Of a stretch of DNA of 64,000 nt, positions 25,610 to 33,111 are shown piece after piece. The notes under the pieces were generated by a model. It saw only the letters and a list, made by a program, of their open reading frames with translations, had not been told where the DNA came from and did not search any database. Source of the DNA: DASRHY01 sp035650275 (lineage in GTDB: Bacteria; Actinomycetota; Actinomycetes; Propionibacteriales; Kribbellaceae); assembly GCA_035650275.1 (NCBI GenBank), contig DASRHY010000019.1, forward strand, positions 1 to 64,000, in the 5' to 3' direction. Position numbers and translations under genes: made by a program. Numbering within the stretch: the first letter of the stretch is position 1; each line of letters begins with the position of its first letter.

Positions 25610-26209
25610 GTGGCCGGTGCCGAGACCCGTGAGCGCATCCTGCAAGCCACCGTCGATACGCTCGCCGACCAGGGGTACGCCCGCACCACGGCGAGGGCGA
25701 TCGCAGTGACCGGTGGTTTCACCGCCGGCGTGATCTACTACCACTTCGCCGATCTCGACGACCTCTTCATCGCCACCGCCGAGTTCACCAGCGGCAGCCG
25801 GCTGCAACGCTATCGGGAGGAAACCGAGGCAGTGACCAGTGCGCACGAGCTGATCACGCGGTTACGCCGCCTGTACGTCGAGGACGCGGGGACTCGACAC
25901 GTCGCGGCCGTGCAGGAACTCGTAGCGGCGGCAACCGGATCGCCCAAGCTTGCAGCCCAACTGCGCACCGAGACCGCACGATGGCAGGACCTGGCCGAGA
26001 CGATCATCGGTCGCTTCGCCGCTCGATCGCCGTTCGCCAACCTCGTTCCCGTGCGCGAACTGGCCGCCACGGCTGTCGCGACGTACCTCGGCGTGGAGAT
26101 GCTGTCCCATCTCAACGCCGACCGGCATGCACCCGAGGCATTGTTCGAGGCCGCCGAGCGCGCCGCCATCCTCTACGACAGCATCACACCCGGCAACCCG
26201 CCAAGATGA
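25610..26209 (+). CDS. TetR-family regulator of the desaturase operon
   Basis: A 199-residue TetR protein: HTH ERILQATVDTLADQGYARTT with recognition helix GGFTAGVIYYHF, then a helical ligand-binding domain. The GTG start at 25610 directly follows the desaturase stop (TGAGTG). As last gene of its own operon it can respond to the product or substrate of the two enzymes. The 18-bp palindrome at 23235 is the expected binding site. The ligand is probably hydrophobic, but this is inference. Confidence 0.92.
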   Translation: MAGAETRERILQATVDTLADQGYARTTARAIAVTGGFTAGVIYYHFADLDDLFIATAEFTSGSRLQRYREETEAVTSAHELITRLRRLYVEDAGTRHVAAVQELVAAATGSPKLAAQLRTETARWQDLAETIIGRFAARSPFANLVPVRELAATAVATYLGVEMLSHLNADRHAPEALFEAAERAAILYDSITPGNPPR

Positions 26210-26351
26210 GGTGCGCCGGGTCAGCCGATGCCGCGCGGGACAGCCGAGGTGGTCTGGGTCGGCAGACCTGATCCTGGGACTACGTGAAGCACCGGTGACC
26301 ATAGCGGTCTTGCCCCTGAAGCTGTGAGGTCACGATTCAACTCCTTGTGGC

Positions 26352-27338
26352 TCAATCATGACGCGACCGCTTGGCGTTGTACTGACTGCGGATGGCACGG
26401 ACATCGGCGACCGGGCCGAGGTGGCGCAGCTTGTCGGGATTGATGACGGACCGCACCGTCTGCACCATTCCGTCGGCGATGTCGAGCGCGAACACGTTGA
26501 CGAGCCGGCCGTCAGGGGTGCGCAGGATGGCGCCGGGCTGGCCGTTCACCTCGTGCAGCTCGACCGCGATCCGGTGCAGCTGAACCTCCCGGCTCATGCC
26601 GACGAACAGCCGGGCCACGCGGTCGGCACCGATGACCGGCATGGTCCACTGCGGCGCCTTGCCACCACCGTCGCCGTACGCCACGACGTCGTCGGCGAGC
26701 ATCCCGACCAAGCCGTCCAGATCCCCCTCGGTGAAGGCGGCGAAGAACCGGGTGGCCAGGGCATCGCGTTGTTCGTGGGACGCCTGGAAGCGTGGCTTCT
26801 CCGCCTTGACGCGCCGGCGGGCCCGGGCGGCGAGCTGCCGGCAGTTCGCCTCGCTCTTGCCGACGATCGTCGCGATCTCGTCGTAGCCGTAGCCGAACAC
26901 GTCGTGGAGCAGGAACGCTGCCCGCTCCACCGGGTTCAGCCGCTCGAGCACTAGCAGGAAGGCCATCGACAGTGAGTCGGCCTGTTCCGCGCGAGCTTGC
27001 GGGTCGCTGTCATCATCGGTCAACAACGGTTCGGGCAGCCACTGCCCGATGTACGACTCGCGCCGTTTCACCGCCGAGCGGAGCACGTCGATGCACAGCC
27101 TAGTCACGACCGCGGACAGGTACGCCTTCGGCGACGCGATGTCCACGCCCTGGCCGAGCGCCTGCTGATGGCGGACGAACGCCTCCTGAACCACGTCCTC
27201 CGCGTCGCTCACGCTGCCGAGCATCCGGTAGGCGATGGAGAACATCAACGGGCGCAGCTCCTGGAAGGTCTCGGAGTCGCCGCGCGAGTGCCCACTCCCG
27301 CCGCGGTGGGCGCCACGCGCGCCGTGCGTTCCCGTCAC
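26352..27338 (-). CDS. ECF41-type sigma factor (SigJ-like) with SnoaL-like C-terminal domain
   Basis: A 328-residue sigma factor. Region 2 is FSIAYRMLGSVSDAEDVVQE and region 4 is LNPVERAAFLLHDVFGYGYD with EIATIVGKSEANCRQL as HTH. The extra C-terminal SnoaL/NTF2-like domain contains DGGGKAPQW, the D-G-G-G-K motif known to modulate ECF41 factors in place of an anti-sigma factor. The GTG at 27338 overlaps the stop of the epimerase gene (GTGA) and follows GGAGGAGACC. ECF41 factors typically sit beside a COE gene (carboxymuconolactone decarboxylase, oxidoreductase or epimerase), exactly as here, and drive that gene's promoter. Confidence 0.93.
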   Translation of the reverse strand: MTGTHGARGAHRGGSGHSRGDSETFQELRPLMFSIAYRMLGSVSDAEDVVQEAFVRHQQALGQGVDIASPKAYLSAVVTRLCIDVLRSAVKRRESYIGQWLPEPLLTDDDSDPQARAEQADSLSMAFLLVLERLNPVERAAFLLHDVFGYGYDEIATIVGKSEANCRQLAARARRRVKAEKPRFQASHEQRDALATRFFAAFTEGDLDGLVGMLADDVVAYGDGGGKAPQWTMPVIGADRVARLFVGMSREVQLHRIAVELHEVNGQPGAILRTPDGRLVNVFALDIADGMVQTVRSVINPDKLRHLGPVADVRAIRSQYNAKRSRHD

Positions 27339-28309
27339 GCGGTCTCCTCCCGCGGACCTGCGGCCCGCAGGGTCCGGCCCGAGTCGGTCAGACCGTGCCG
27401 GAACCCGTCCCGCCAGGTGCTCCACGCCGGCCGCCAGTCGAGCTCCCGCCTCGCCTTGACGTTGGACGCGCCCCGGCCCTGGGTCATCCAGCGCACGGTG
27501 ACCTCGCCCGCGGCCAGCCGGCCCAGCCAGCCCGGCACATGCATCGGCTTCTTCGCGCCGACGACCTCCGCCAGGTACGGCAGCCACTCGGACACCGCCG
27601 CCGGCTCGTCATCGGTGATGTTGTAGATGCCCCGGTGGCCACGCTCGATGGCGGCCACGGTCGCCGCGGCGGCGTCGTCGAGGTGGATCCACGACCAGAC
27701 TCCGGCGCCGTCACCGATGATCGGCATCTGGCGCTTGCGGACCAGCTCGACGAGCGCCTCCGACGCGCCCGGGCCGTAGAAGTTGCCGTACCGCAGCACG
27801 ATGCCCTCGAACGGCGCCGCCGGGATCACCCGGTCCAGGAACTGCAGCCCCGCCATCGACTCGACCTGGTACTTGGCCGGCTGCGGGTCGAACGGATCGT
27901 CCTCGGTCTTGACCGAACCACCCTCACGAATGTTGGACCAGCCGGTGTAGCTCTGCGCGACGAACTTGCCGACGCCGGCCGCCTTGGCGGCCGCGAGCAG
28001 GTGCTCGGTGCCGGCCGTTCGCAGTTTGTTGGTCGTCGCGAACCACTTGTCGAAGTTCCGCAGGTTCGGCTTGCCGGCCAGGGCGGTCATCTGGTGCACG
28101 ATCGCGTCCGGCTCCGAGCGGGCGATCGCCTCGCCGACAGCAGTCGCGTCCAGGCCGTCGACGATCACCGGTTCGGCGCCGAGGGCGCGCAACTGGTCCA
28201 GCTTGTTCGCACCACGGGTCGACGCCGTCACCTGGTGTCCACGAGCGACCAGCTGCGGGATGAGCCGGCGTCCTACCGCCCCGGCGGCACCTGCCACGAA
28301 AACTCGCAT
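27335..28309 (-). CDS. NAD(P)-dependent epimerase/oxidoreductase, ECF41 partner (COE gene)
   Basis: A 324-residue extended SDR from the ATG at 28309: MRVFVAGAAGAVGRRLIPQL as Rossmann motif, then STRGANKLDQL, VLRYGNFYGPGAS and the substrate-domain NVKARRELDWRP. The serine/tyrosine region (FVAQSYTGW, then AKYQVE) departs from the strict YxxxK, as in atypical epimerases. It is the promoter-proximal gene of the unit and overlaps the sigma-factor gene by four bases. By analogy with studied ECF41 systems it is the regulated target, perhaps acting on an oxidised or sugar-like metabolite. Confidence 0.9.
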   Translation of the reverse strand: MRVFVAGAAGAVGRRLIPQLVARGHQVTASTRGANKLDQLRALGAEPVIVDGLDATAVGEAIARSEPDAIVHQMTALAGKPNLRNFDKWFATTNKLRTAGTEHLLAAAKAAGVGKFVAQSYTGWSNIREGGSVKTEDDPFDPQPAKYQVESMAGLQFLDRVIPAAPFEGIVLRYGNFYGPGASEALVELVRKRQMPIIGDGAGVWSWIHLDDAAAATVAAIERGHRGIYNITDDEPAAVSEWLPYLAEVVGAKKPMHVPGWLGRLAAGEVTVRWMTQGRGASNVKARRELDWRPAWSTWRDGFRHGLTDSGRTLRAAGPREETA

Positions 28310-28352
28310 CTCACTATCTCCGTACTCCTGAGGCTTCCACTGACGGCCCTCA

Positions 28353-28379
28353 GACGAGACAGCACCTCGGGCTGTGACA
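28353..28379 (-). promoter_or_regulatory. ECF41-type promoter TGTCACA-N16-CGTC
   Basis: Read on the minus strand, TGTCACA (28379-28373) is followed after exactly 16 bases by CGTC (28356-28353). This equals the consensus reported for ECF41 sigma factors. It lies 44 bases upstream of the epimerase ATG, so the ECF41 factor in this operon probably activates its own unit. Confidence 0.85.
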
Positions 28380-28485
28380 GGTCCGATGCTATGCCCGCTC
28401 CGTCCGGCTGCGGTCACGGAACGTGGCCATCACGTCTCCGCAGTTCATGGCGATCTGTGTGGTTCGGCGGGCAGCCGCGGCGCTG

Positions 28486-29304
28486 TCAGCGGCCGGAGTC
28501 GGGCAGGGGTGGTTGGACCACGGGCTGCGGGATCACGAGCTGGCCGTCGGTCGCGACCTGGGCCAGAACGGACGGCGGGTACCGCCAGGCGCGCAGGGCG
28601 TCCTGGTAGGTGCCGGCCTTTGCCTTCTCGCGGATGTTGACGACGCGGTCGTCGGCGCGGAAGTGCAGCACGGTCCGTGTCCAGGTGTTGGAGATGCGGG
28701 TGATCTGGGTGAGCAGGAGTGAGCCGTCCGGGCGGACGTCGTAGCTGCAGGACGGTACGCCGTCGGTGCTCGCGCCGGCGCACTGCCGGCGTAGGTCCTG
28801 CTCGGATGGGTTCGAGCCCGGTGGCGTGATGAACACGCCGGCCCACAGCTGGTTGCCGGGACGTGCCGGGATCGCGAACTGTGCGTGCCAGTCGGTGGCA
28901 TTCGCGGTCTGTGACACCGGCAGCGGTGTCTTGCGGTTCCAGTCGCTGGGGTAAATCTGCTTGCGGACCAGCGACGGCCCGCCCGGCAGCCCGGCGCGTA
29001 CCCGGGCCTCGATCAGCGCGGGCACCGGCCCGGGGTAGCTCGGCACCGCGGTGGTGTGCGCGGTAGCCGGAGGTGACCCGGCGGCGGGCTGCGGGACAGC
29101 AGGCGTGGAGCTGTTGCCGCCCAGCGCGTACCCGGCTGTCAGGGCGGCACAGACCCCGAACGCTCCGGCGGCGACGGAGACGAGCTGGCGGCGGTTGCGG
29201 GCGTGCCGGCCGGCGCGCAGCACGGTCTCGGGGGCGATCGTCATCGGCGGCTCGGCCGACACGTAGTCGGCGAGCACATCACGTACCTGTCGATCGTCGG
29301 TCAT
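28486..29304 (-). CDS. Membrane-anchored partner of the SigE-like sigma factor
   Basis: A 272-residue protein with a short cytosolic N-terminus (about 38 residues, RQVRDVLADYVSAEPPM), one TM helix (LVSVAAGAFGVCAALTAGYA) and a large extracytoplasmic domain after a Pro/Ala/Ser linker. The outer domain has two cysteines (RRQCAG, PSCSYD). It overlaps the sigma-factor stop by four bases. The layout is that of an anti-sigma factor or sensor for the sigma factor, but the usual zinc-binding HxxxCxxC motif is absent, so the mechanism would differ. No family is recognised. Confidence 0.75.
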   Translation of the reverse strand: MTDDRQVRDVLADYVSAEPPMTIAPETVLRAGRHARNRRQLVSVAAGAFGVCAALTAGYALGGNSSTPAVPQPAAGSPPATAHTTAVPSYPGPVPALIEARVRAGLPGGPSLVRKQIYPSDWNRKTPLPVSQTANATDWHAQFAIPARPGNQLWAGVFITPPGSNPSEQDLRRQCAGASTDGVPSCSYDVRPDGSLLLTQITRISNTWTRTVLHFRADDRVVNIREKAKAGTYQDALRAWRYPPSVLAQVATDGQLVIPQPVVQPPLPDSGR

Positions 29305-29825
29305 CGTGGTCCGCCTCTCACGGTCGGTTTCATGGTCTGGGGTGTGGCCAGCGCGGTCCGCAGTGCCTCGGCGGCGCGGGCGCAGTGGCTCTTCACGGTG
29401 CCTTCGGCCAGGCCGAGCAGCTCGGCCACCTGGCTGACCGGCAGGTCGTCGACGTACCGCAGCGCGACGACGGCGCGCTGCCGTGCCGGCAGCCCGGCCA
29501 GCGCCGCGGCGACGTCGACCCGGCCGCCCGCGATGTCCGCGACCGCCGACGGCGCAGCCCGCTCGGGCAGCAGGTCGGTCGGGAACTCCCGGCCCCGAGC
29601 CCTGCGGCCGGACAGGAACAGGTTGGTGAGGATGCGGCGCGCGTAGGCGTCGGCGGTCTCCCGGCGCACCCGGCTCCAGTGCACGTAGAGCCGGACGAAC
29701 GTGGTCTGCACCAGGTCCTCGGCGACCTGCCAGTCACCACACATCGCGTACGCCGTGCGCCGCAGCGCGGGGGCCCTGGCGACGAAGAAGTCGACGTACT
29801 CGGCCTCCCAGTCCGGACGTCCCAT
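29301..29825 (-). CDS. SigE-family ECF RNA polymerase sigma factor
   Basis: A 174-residue factor. Region 2 is YVDFFVARAPALRRTAYAMC with DWQVAEDLVQTTFVRLYVHW, and region 4 is LPARQRAVVALRYVDDLPVS with QVAELLGLAEGTVKSHCARA. This matches the SigE-like (SACE/Kribbella-type) ECF group common in actinomycetes. The ATG at 29825 is preferred over 29843 because GGGAGG stands five bases upstream. It is coupled by ATGA overlap to the membrane protein gene, which probably controls it. Confidence 0.92.
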   Translation of the reverse strand: MGRPDWEAEYVDFFVARAPALRRTAYAMCGDWQVAEDLVQTTFVRLYVHWSRVRRETADAYARRILTNLFLSGRRARGREFPTDLLPERAAPSAVADIAGGRVDVAAALAGLPARQRAVVALRYVDDLPVSQVAELLGLAEGTVKSHCARAAEALRTALATPQTMKPTVRGGPR

Positions 29826-30173
29826 CCAGGCCTCCCTCACCATGCCGACACTGTGTACTACTCACCGGATGCGTCCAGGGTTTACCCGCAGCGCGGATCG
29901 GCCGCCCGCACGTACTGGGTAGCGTCGTCGATGAACAGCGCCGGCGCGCCGCGTATCGCGGCGGATCCGTGCGGGCCCGCGGACTCTCACAATCAGGGTG
30001 TCACCAAGGTCGGGGGCGGATCAGGGTCGACCGCAATGGCCTCGGAAGAGACGGCGACAGGATCCTTGACGTGCCGGCGCGGCGCCCGCCCACAGCGGCA
30101 CCTTCACCTGCCGAGAGACAAGGCCGCGATGAACCTGTCGCTCGGCACTTCAATGGAAAGGCGGACTGGAGCA
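29826..30173. other. Intergenic stretch with a possible thioredoxin-like gene relic
   Basis: No complete gene is visible. On the minus strand 29882-29980 reads AIRGAPALFIDDATQYVRAA then DPRCG and a stop. It resembles the cis-proline and last strand of DsbA/thioredoxin-type proteins, but lacks everything upstream. The remainder shows no motif. Confidence 0.3.
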
Positions 30174-30596
30174 ATGGCCGGTCGCACTGAGCAGTCCCCC
30201 GTCCGAGGCAACGTCGACACACGCCTCAAGATCGCGGCGCTCTGGACCGCGATGCTGTTCATCTTCGCCTATGTCGACCTGTTCTCGCTTTACCGCCCAG
30301 ACGTCCGAGCCGACCTCGAAGCAGGAAGGCTTTTCGCCTTCGACGTGAGCCAGACGTTCCTGTTCCTCACGACGCTCTACATCATCTTCCCGAGCCTCAT
30401 GATCTACCTCACGCTGGTCCTGCCCCGAGGCATCACCCGCGGGCTCAACGTCGCGCTAGCCGCCGTCTACGCCGTCACCGTCGTGGGCAGCGCGGTGGGC
30501 GAGTGGGGCTACTTCGTCTTGGGGAGCGCGGCCGAGGTTGCCCTTCTCGGCGCCGTTGTCTACCACGCATGGACTTGGCGGGAGACCGTCGGCTAG
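30174..30596 (+). CDS. DUF6326-like four-helix membrane protein
   Basis: A 140-residue protein with four predicted TM helices: LKIAALWTAMLFIFAYVDLF, QTFLFLTTLYIIFPSLMIYL, LNVALAAVYAVTVVGSAV, and AAEVALLGAVVYHAWTW. The pattern of a short cytosolic start, Y-V-D in TM1 and Y-H-A-W-x-W near the C-terminus fits the DUF6326 family of unknown function. The ATG at 30174 has a close GGAG; in-frame ATGs at 30129 and 30153 are possible. It is convergent with the questin-oxidase-like gene. Confidence 0.75.
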   Translation: MAGRTEQSPVRGNVDTRLKIAALWTAMLFIFAYVDLFSLYRPDVRADLEAGRLFAFDVSQTFLFLTTLYIIFPSLMIYLTLVLPRGITRGLNVALAAVYAVTVVGSAVGEWGYFVLGSAAEVALLGAVVYHAWTWRETVG

Positions 30597-30628
30597 GTGT
30601 AATCCCTGAACTCACCTCGGCGGAGCGG

Positions 30629-31702
30629 TCATGACAGGCGCGGCGAGATGAGCTGCGCAACGCGCGCCGCCGCGGCCAGGGCGTCGGGATCGCCTGTCCG
30701 TTCGAACACCTCGACCGCCGTGTCGGTGAACTTGAGCACGTGCTCGTCCCCGTGACCGGCCGCCCGGTCCAAGGCGGCGGCTGCGGTGTCGCCACCAAGC
30801 GGACTGCCGGGTGCTTGGTCGTACGGTCCGGGTGACGGCGGTTCATAGGCGGCGATCACGGCGGCACTCGCCGCCCATGCCGCGGTGAGGCTGGATGACC
30901 AGAGCGCGGACGGCAACGCCGGCAGCGTGTGCAGCACGGCATTGGGCGCGGTCGCCGTGTGCACCAGCAGCACCGGGCTGCCGTGGCCGTGGGTGAGATA
31001 TCGGATCGTGGCCGCGTCGACCAGCTCGGCCAGCAGTGCCGGGACGTCGTGCGGATCTCCCGGCGGGCGCAGCGCCGAGACTGCCGCCGGCCAGTCTGGC
31101 AGCTCGGCCAGCCGGGGCAGCCGCGATGCGATGACACCGCGCTGCGGGTCGAGCCGCGGGATCGAGGCGAGCGCCGCCGCGGGATCGAGCCGTCCCGTCG
31201 GCGCCGTGACACCGGGCACGGTGCGCGATCGACCGGCCCAGAAGGCCAGCCCGTGCGCGAGCTCGGCCACCGCGGAGGGGCTCTCGTCACCGGCCAGCAG
31301 CGCGCGGACCGCGTGGCTCACCCGGATCACTCCGTGGGTGGCGCCGGCCGCGATCCCGGGCAGCAGCCTGGGCCACCAGGCGATCAGGACGTCACGCCAC
31401 GGCTGTTCTGCGGTCTGCCGGCTGAAGTACGCGGTCCAGTCCGCGACCCGTCTGCCATCGCCCAGCGCGGCCCGCCAGTTCTCGTCACTGATCGGGTCCG
31501 AGGGCGTCGGCAGCTCCTCGAGCCGTGGCAGGTAGTCGTCCACCCAATGTTCGACGTCCAGGTCGAGGCCACGCCTCACCATCACCTCGACCGCCATCGG
31601 GCCGTGGTTCGACAGACCGTTGTTGCCTTCCTCGTCCCCGCCGAACTCCGGACCCATCTTGTGCAGCCGTTCGTAGGCTTCATCCAGCGTGTCGCGGTCC
31701 AT
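30629..31702 (-). CDS. Questin oxidase-like protein (copy 1)
   Basis: A 357-residue protein of the questin-oxidase/DUF4243 family, named after a fungal enzyme that opens the questin ring in a Baeyer-Villiger-like step. Diagnostic stretches are LDEAYERLHKMGPEFGG, NGLSNHGPMAVEVMVRRG, WWPRLLPGIAAGATHGVIRV with conserved His, and HTATAPNAVLHTLPALPSAL. The end EHVLKFTDTAVEVFERTGDP completes the fold. The frame is open to 31813; the ATG at 31702 is chosen because the paralogue at 33112-34128 starts at the same point. No ribosome site is obvious. Cofactor and substrate in bacteria are unknown. Confidence 0.85.
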   Translation of the reverse strand: MDRDTLDEAYERLHKMGPEFGGDEEGNNGLSNHGPMAVEVMVRRGLDLDVEHWVDDYLPRLEELPTPSDPISDENWRAALGDGRRVADWTAYFSRQTAEQPWRDVLIAWWPRLLPGIAAGATHGVIRVSHAVRALLAGDESPSAVAELAHGLAFWAGRSRTVPGVTAPTGRLDPAAALASIPRLDPQRGVIASRLPRLAELPDWPAAVSALRPPGDPHDVPALLAELVDAATIRYLTHGHGSPVLLVHTATAPNAVLHTLPALPSALWSSSLTAAWAASAAVIAAYEPPSPGPYDQAPGSPLGGDTAAAALDRAAGHGDEHVLKFTDTAVEVFERTGDPDALAAAARVAQLISPRLS

Positions 31703-31837
31703 GTCGACGGCAACCGGTCCGCGGTGTGCGGCATTCCCGGCGCCGGTACTCCGCGGAGGCGACAGCCGGCCGCCGAGCAGATCGTCGGCCTCGAGATCGA
31801 CGATCTCAGGCACCGCGCCTGCGGTCTGTGGAGCGGG

Positions 31838-31990
31838 CGCGCCAGAGGTAGGCGGTGGCTAGCGCAGCGCGCACGGCTGCTCCTGGCCCAGGGTGACCTC
31901 GCCGCGGCTGTCCGGTGGACCGCGGAGCGCGGCCTTCAGGCGGACGACCATCCGCGCACGGGACCTCGGCCTCCTCAGCTGACCATCGCC
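31838..31990 (+). pseudogene. Remnant of a MalT/LuxR-type regulator TPR region
   Basis: The plus frame reads LAQRARLLLAQGDLAAAVRW then TAERGLQADD, which matches the recurrent helical repeat found in the C-terminal half of MalT-like LuxR regulators. There is no start codon, no HTH and no ATPase core nearby, so only about 45 codons survive. It lies in the 240-base gap between the questin-oxidase and MarR genes. Confidence 0.45.
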
Positions 31991-32053
31991 GCTGAGACCG
32001 CATCTACGCCCGTCATGGTCATCGGAACGGTCAGGCAACGCGTCGCTCAGGCT

Positions 32054-32530
32054 CTACCGGCCGAGCCGCCCGCTTGCGGGTGTGACTGCTTCCTCCAGCG
32101 CCGCGGTCAGAGCTCGCCGGATGTCACCTCTGAGTCCTGCCCGCCGGAGCCGCTCGACCCACGCAGCGTCGATGTCGGCTACCTCCGACCGCGCTCGTTC
32201 GACCGCTCGCTTGCCGGAGGGCGTCAGCACAACAAGCCGCGCCCGGCGATCCACCGGATCCGGTCTCCGGTCGAGGTACCCGAGATCCACCAGCGCGGCG
32301 ACCAGTTCGCCCATCGACTGATGCGTCATGCCCGCTCGCGCGGCCAACTCTGTGAGTCGAGTGCCGCGCGGATCGAGGTTGTAGAACACAGGGTGATGGG
32401 CGGCCGTGATGTCGCTGAACCCGGCCGCCTGCAGCCTGCCGACTAGTTCCTCCACGATCAGCTGCGTGATCCGCCGCAGCTGGCCCACCAACGGCAGTGC
32501 ACGCTCGTCCACAACTTCACCTCTCGACAT
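32054..32530 (-). CDS. MarR-family transcriptional regulator
   Basis: A 158-residue MarR protein from the ATG at 32530. The winged HTH spans TRLTELAARAGMTHQSMGEL through LVALGYLDRRPDPVDRRARL-like wing residues, with VVLTPSGKRAVERA after it. It is divergent from the methyltransferase-like gene, and two copies of a 13-bp inverted repeat lie directly between them. It should repress both directions until a small aromatic or lipophilic ligand binds, as is common for MarR proteins. The two questin-oxidase genes flank the divergent pair. Confidence 0.93.
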   Translation of the reverse strand: MSRGEVVDERALPLVGQLRRITQLIVEELVGRLQAAGFSDITAAHHPVFYNLDPRGTRLTELAARAGMTHQSMGELVAALVDLGYLDRRPDPVDRRARLVVLTPSGKRAVERARSEVADIDAAWVERLRRAGLRGDIRRALTAALEEAVTPASGRLGR

Positions 32531-32533
32531 TGC

Positions 32534-32568
32534 GCAGGTTGCCTGCCTATTATGTGCAGGTAACCTGC
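32534..32568. promoter_or_regulatory. Twin MarR operators around a TATTAT element
   Basis: GCAGGTTGCCTGC (32534-32546, one mismatch) and GCAGGTAACCTGC (32556-32568, perfect) have centres 22 bases apart, two helical turns, and flank TATTAT at 32548-32553. Two dimers could bind on one face of the helix and occlude both divergent promoters. Confidence 0.75.
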
Positions 32569-32591
32569 AGGTTAGCGAAGGATGTGAGTCG

Positions 32592-33089
32592 ATGCGCAGA
32601 GCGCACGCCGCCGCCGGCAGCGCCGTCTTCTTCGTGCTGGTCCCTGGAACGGTTGCCGGCCTCGTCCCGTGGCTGATCACCCGCTGGACGATTCACTCCG
32701 GCACCGTCGAACGCGTCGGCGGCGCGGTCGTAGTGGTCGCCGGCCTGGTGCCGCTGGTCGCCGCCTTCATCGAGTTCGCGCGATGCGGTGGAACACCTGC
32801 CCCAGCTACCCCGACGCAGCGACTCGTCGTCAGCGGCTTCAACCGTTACGTCCGGAACCCCATGTACGTCGGCGTGGTTACCGCCATCGCAGGACAGGCT
32901 CTGTTGTTCGGCAACCTGGCCCTCATTGCGTACGCCGCGGCTGTATGGCTCACCACAGCGGCCTTCGTCCGCCTCTACGAAGAGCCGACCCTTTCGCGCC
33001 GATTCGGTTCCGCCTATGAGTCCTATCGCCGTGCGGTCCGCGCCTGGCTCCCGCGTCTCCACCCCTACGACCCGGCTGGGCAGCCCTGA
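32592..33089 (+). CDS. Isoprenylcysteine carboxyl methyltransferase (ICMT)-family membrane protein
   Basis: A 165-residue membrane protein with three or four TM helices. The C-terminal signature is GFNRYVRNPMYVGVV, then FVRLYEEPTLSRRFGSAYES and YRRAV, the R-x-P-x-Y and E-E-P-x-L-x-x-x-F motifs of the ICMT/PEMT fold. Bacterial members methylate small or lipid substrates using SAM, or have unknown roles. AAGGA stands about ten bases before the ATG at 32592. It is controlled by the twin operators shared with the divergent MarR gene. Confidence 0.88.
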   Translation: MRRAHAAAGSAVFFVLVPGTVAGLVPWLITRWTIHSGTVERVGGAVVVVAGLVPLVAAFIEFARCGGTPAPATPTQRLVVSGFNRYVRNPMYVGVVTAIAGQALLFGNLALIAYAAAVWLTTAAFVRLYEEPTLSRRFGSAYESYRRAVRAWLPRLHPYDPAGQP

Positions 33090-33111
33090 CGACACCGGGC
33101 CACTGACGAGT

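Noticed and set aside
29882..29980. DsbA/thioredoxin-type gene end on the minus strand
   Set aside because: Only about 33 codons with A-P-A-L-F-I-D resemble the fold; no start, active site or upstream part. Kept only as a note in the intergenic entry.
30929..32446. 505-codon plus-strand frame opposite the questin-oxidase and MarR genes
   Set aside because: Mostly antisense shadow; only the short non-overlapped part at 31838-31990 carries recognisable protein sequence.
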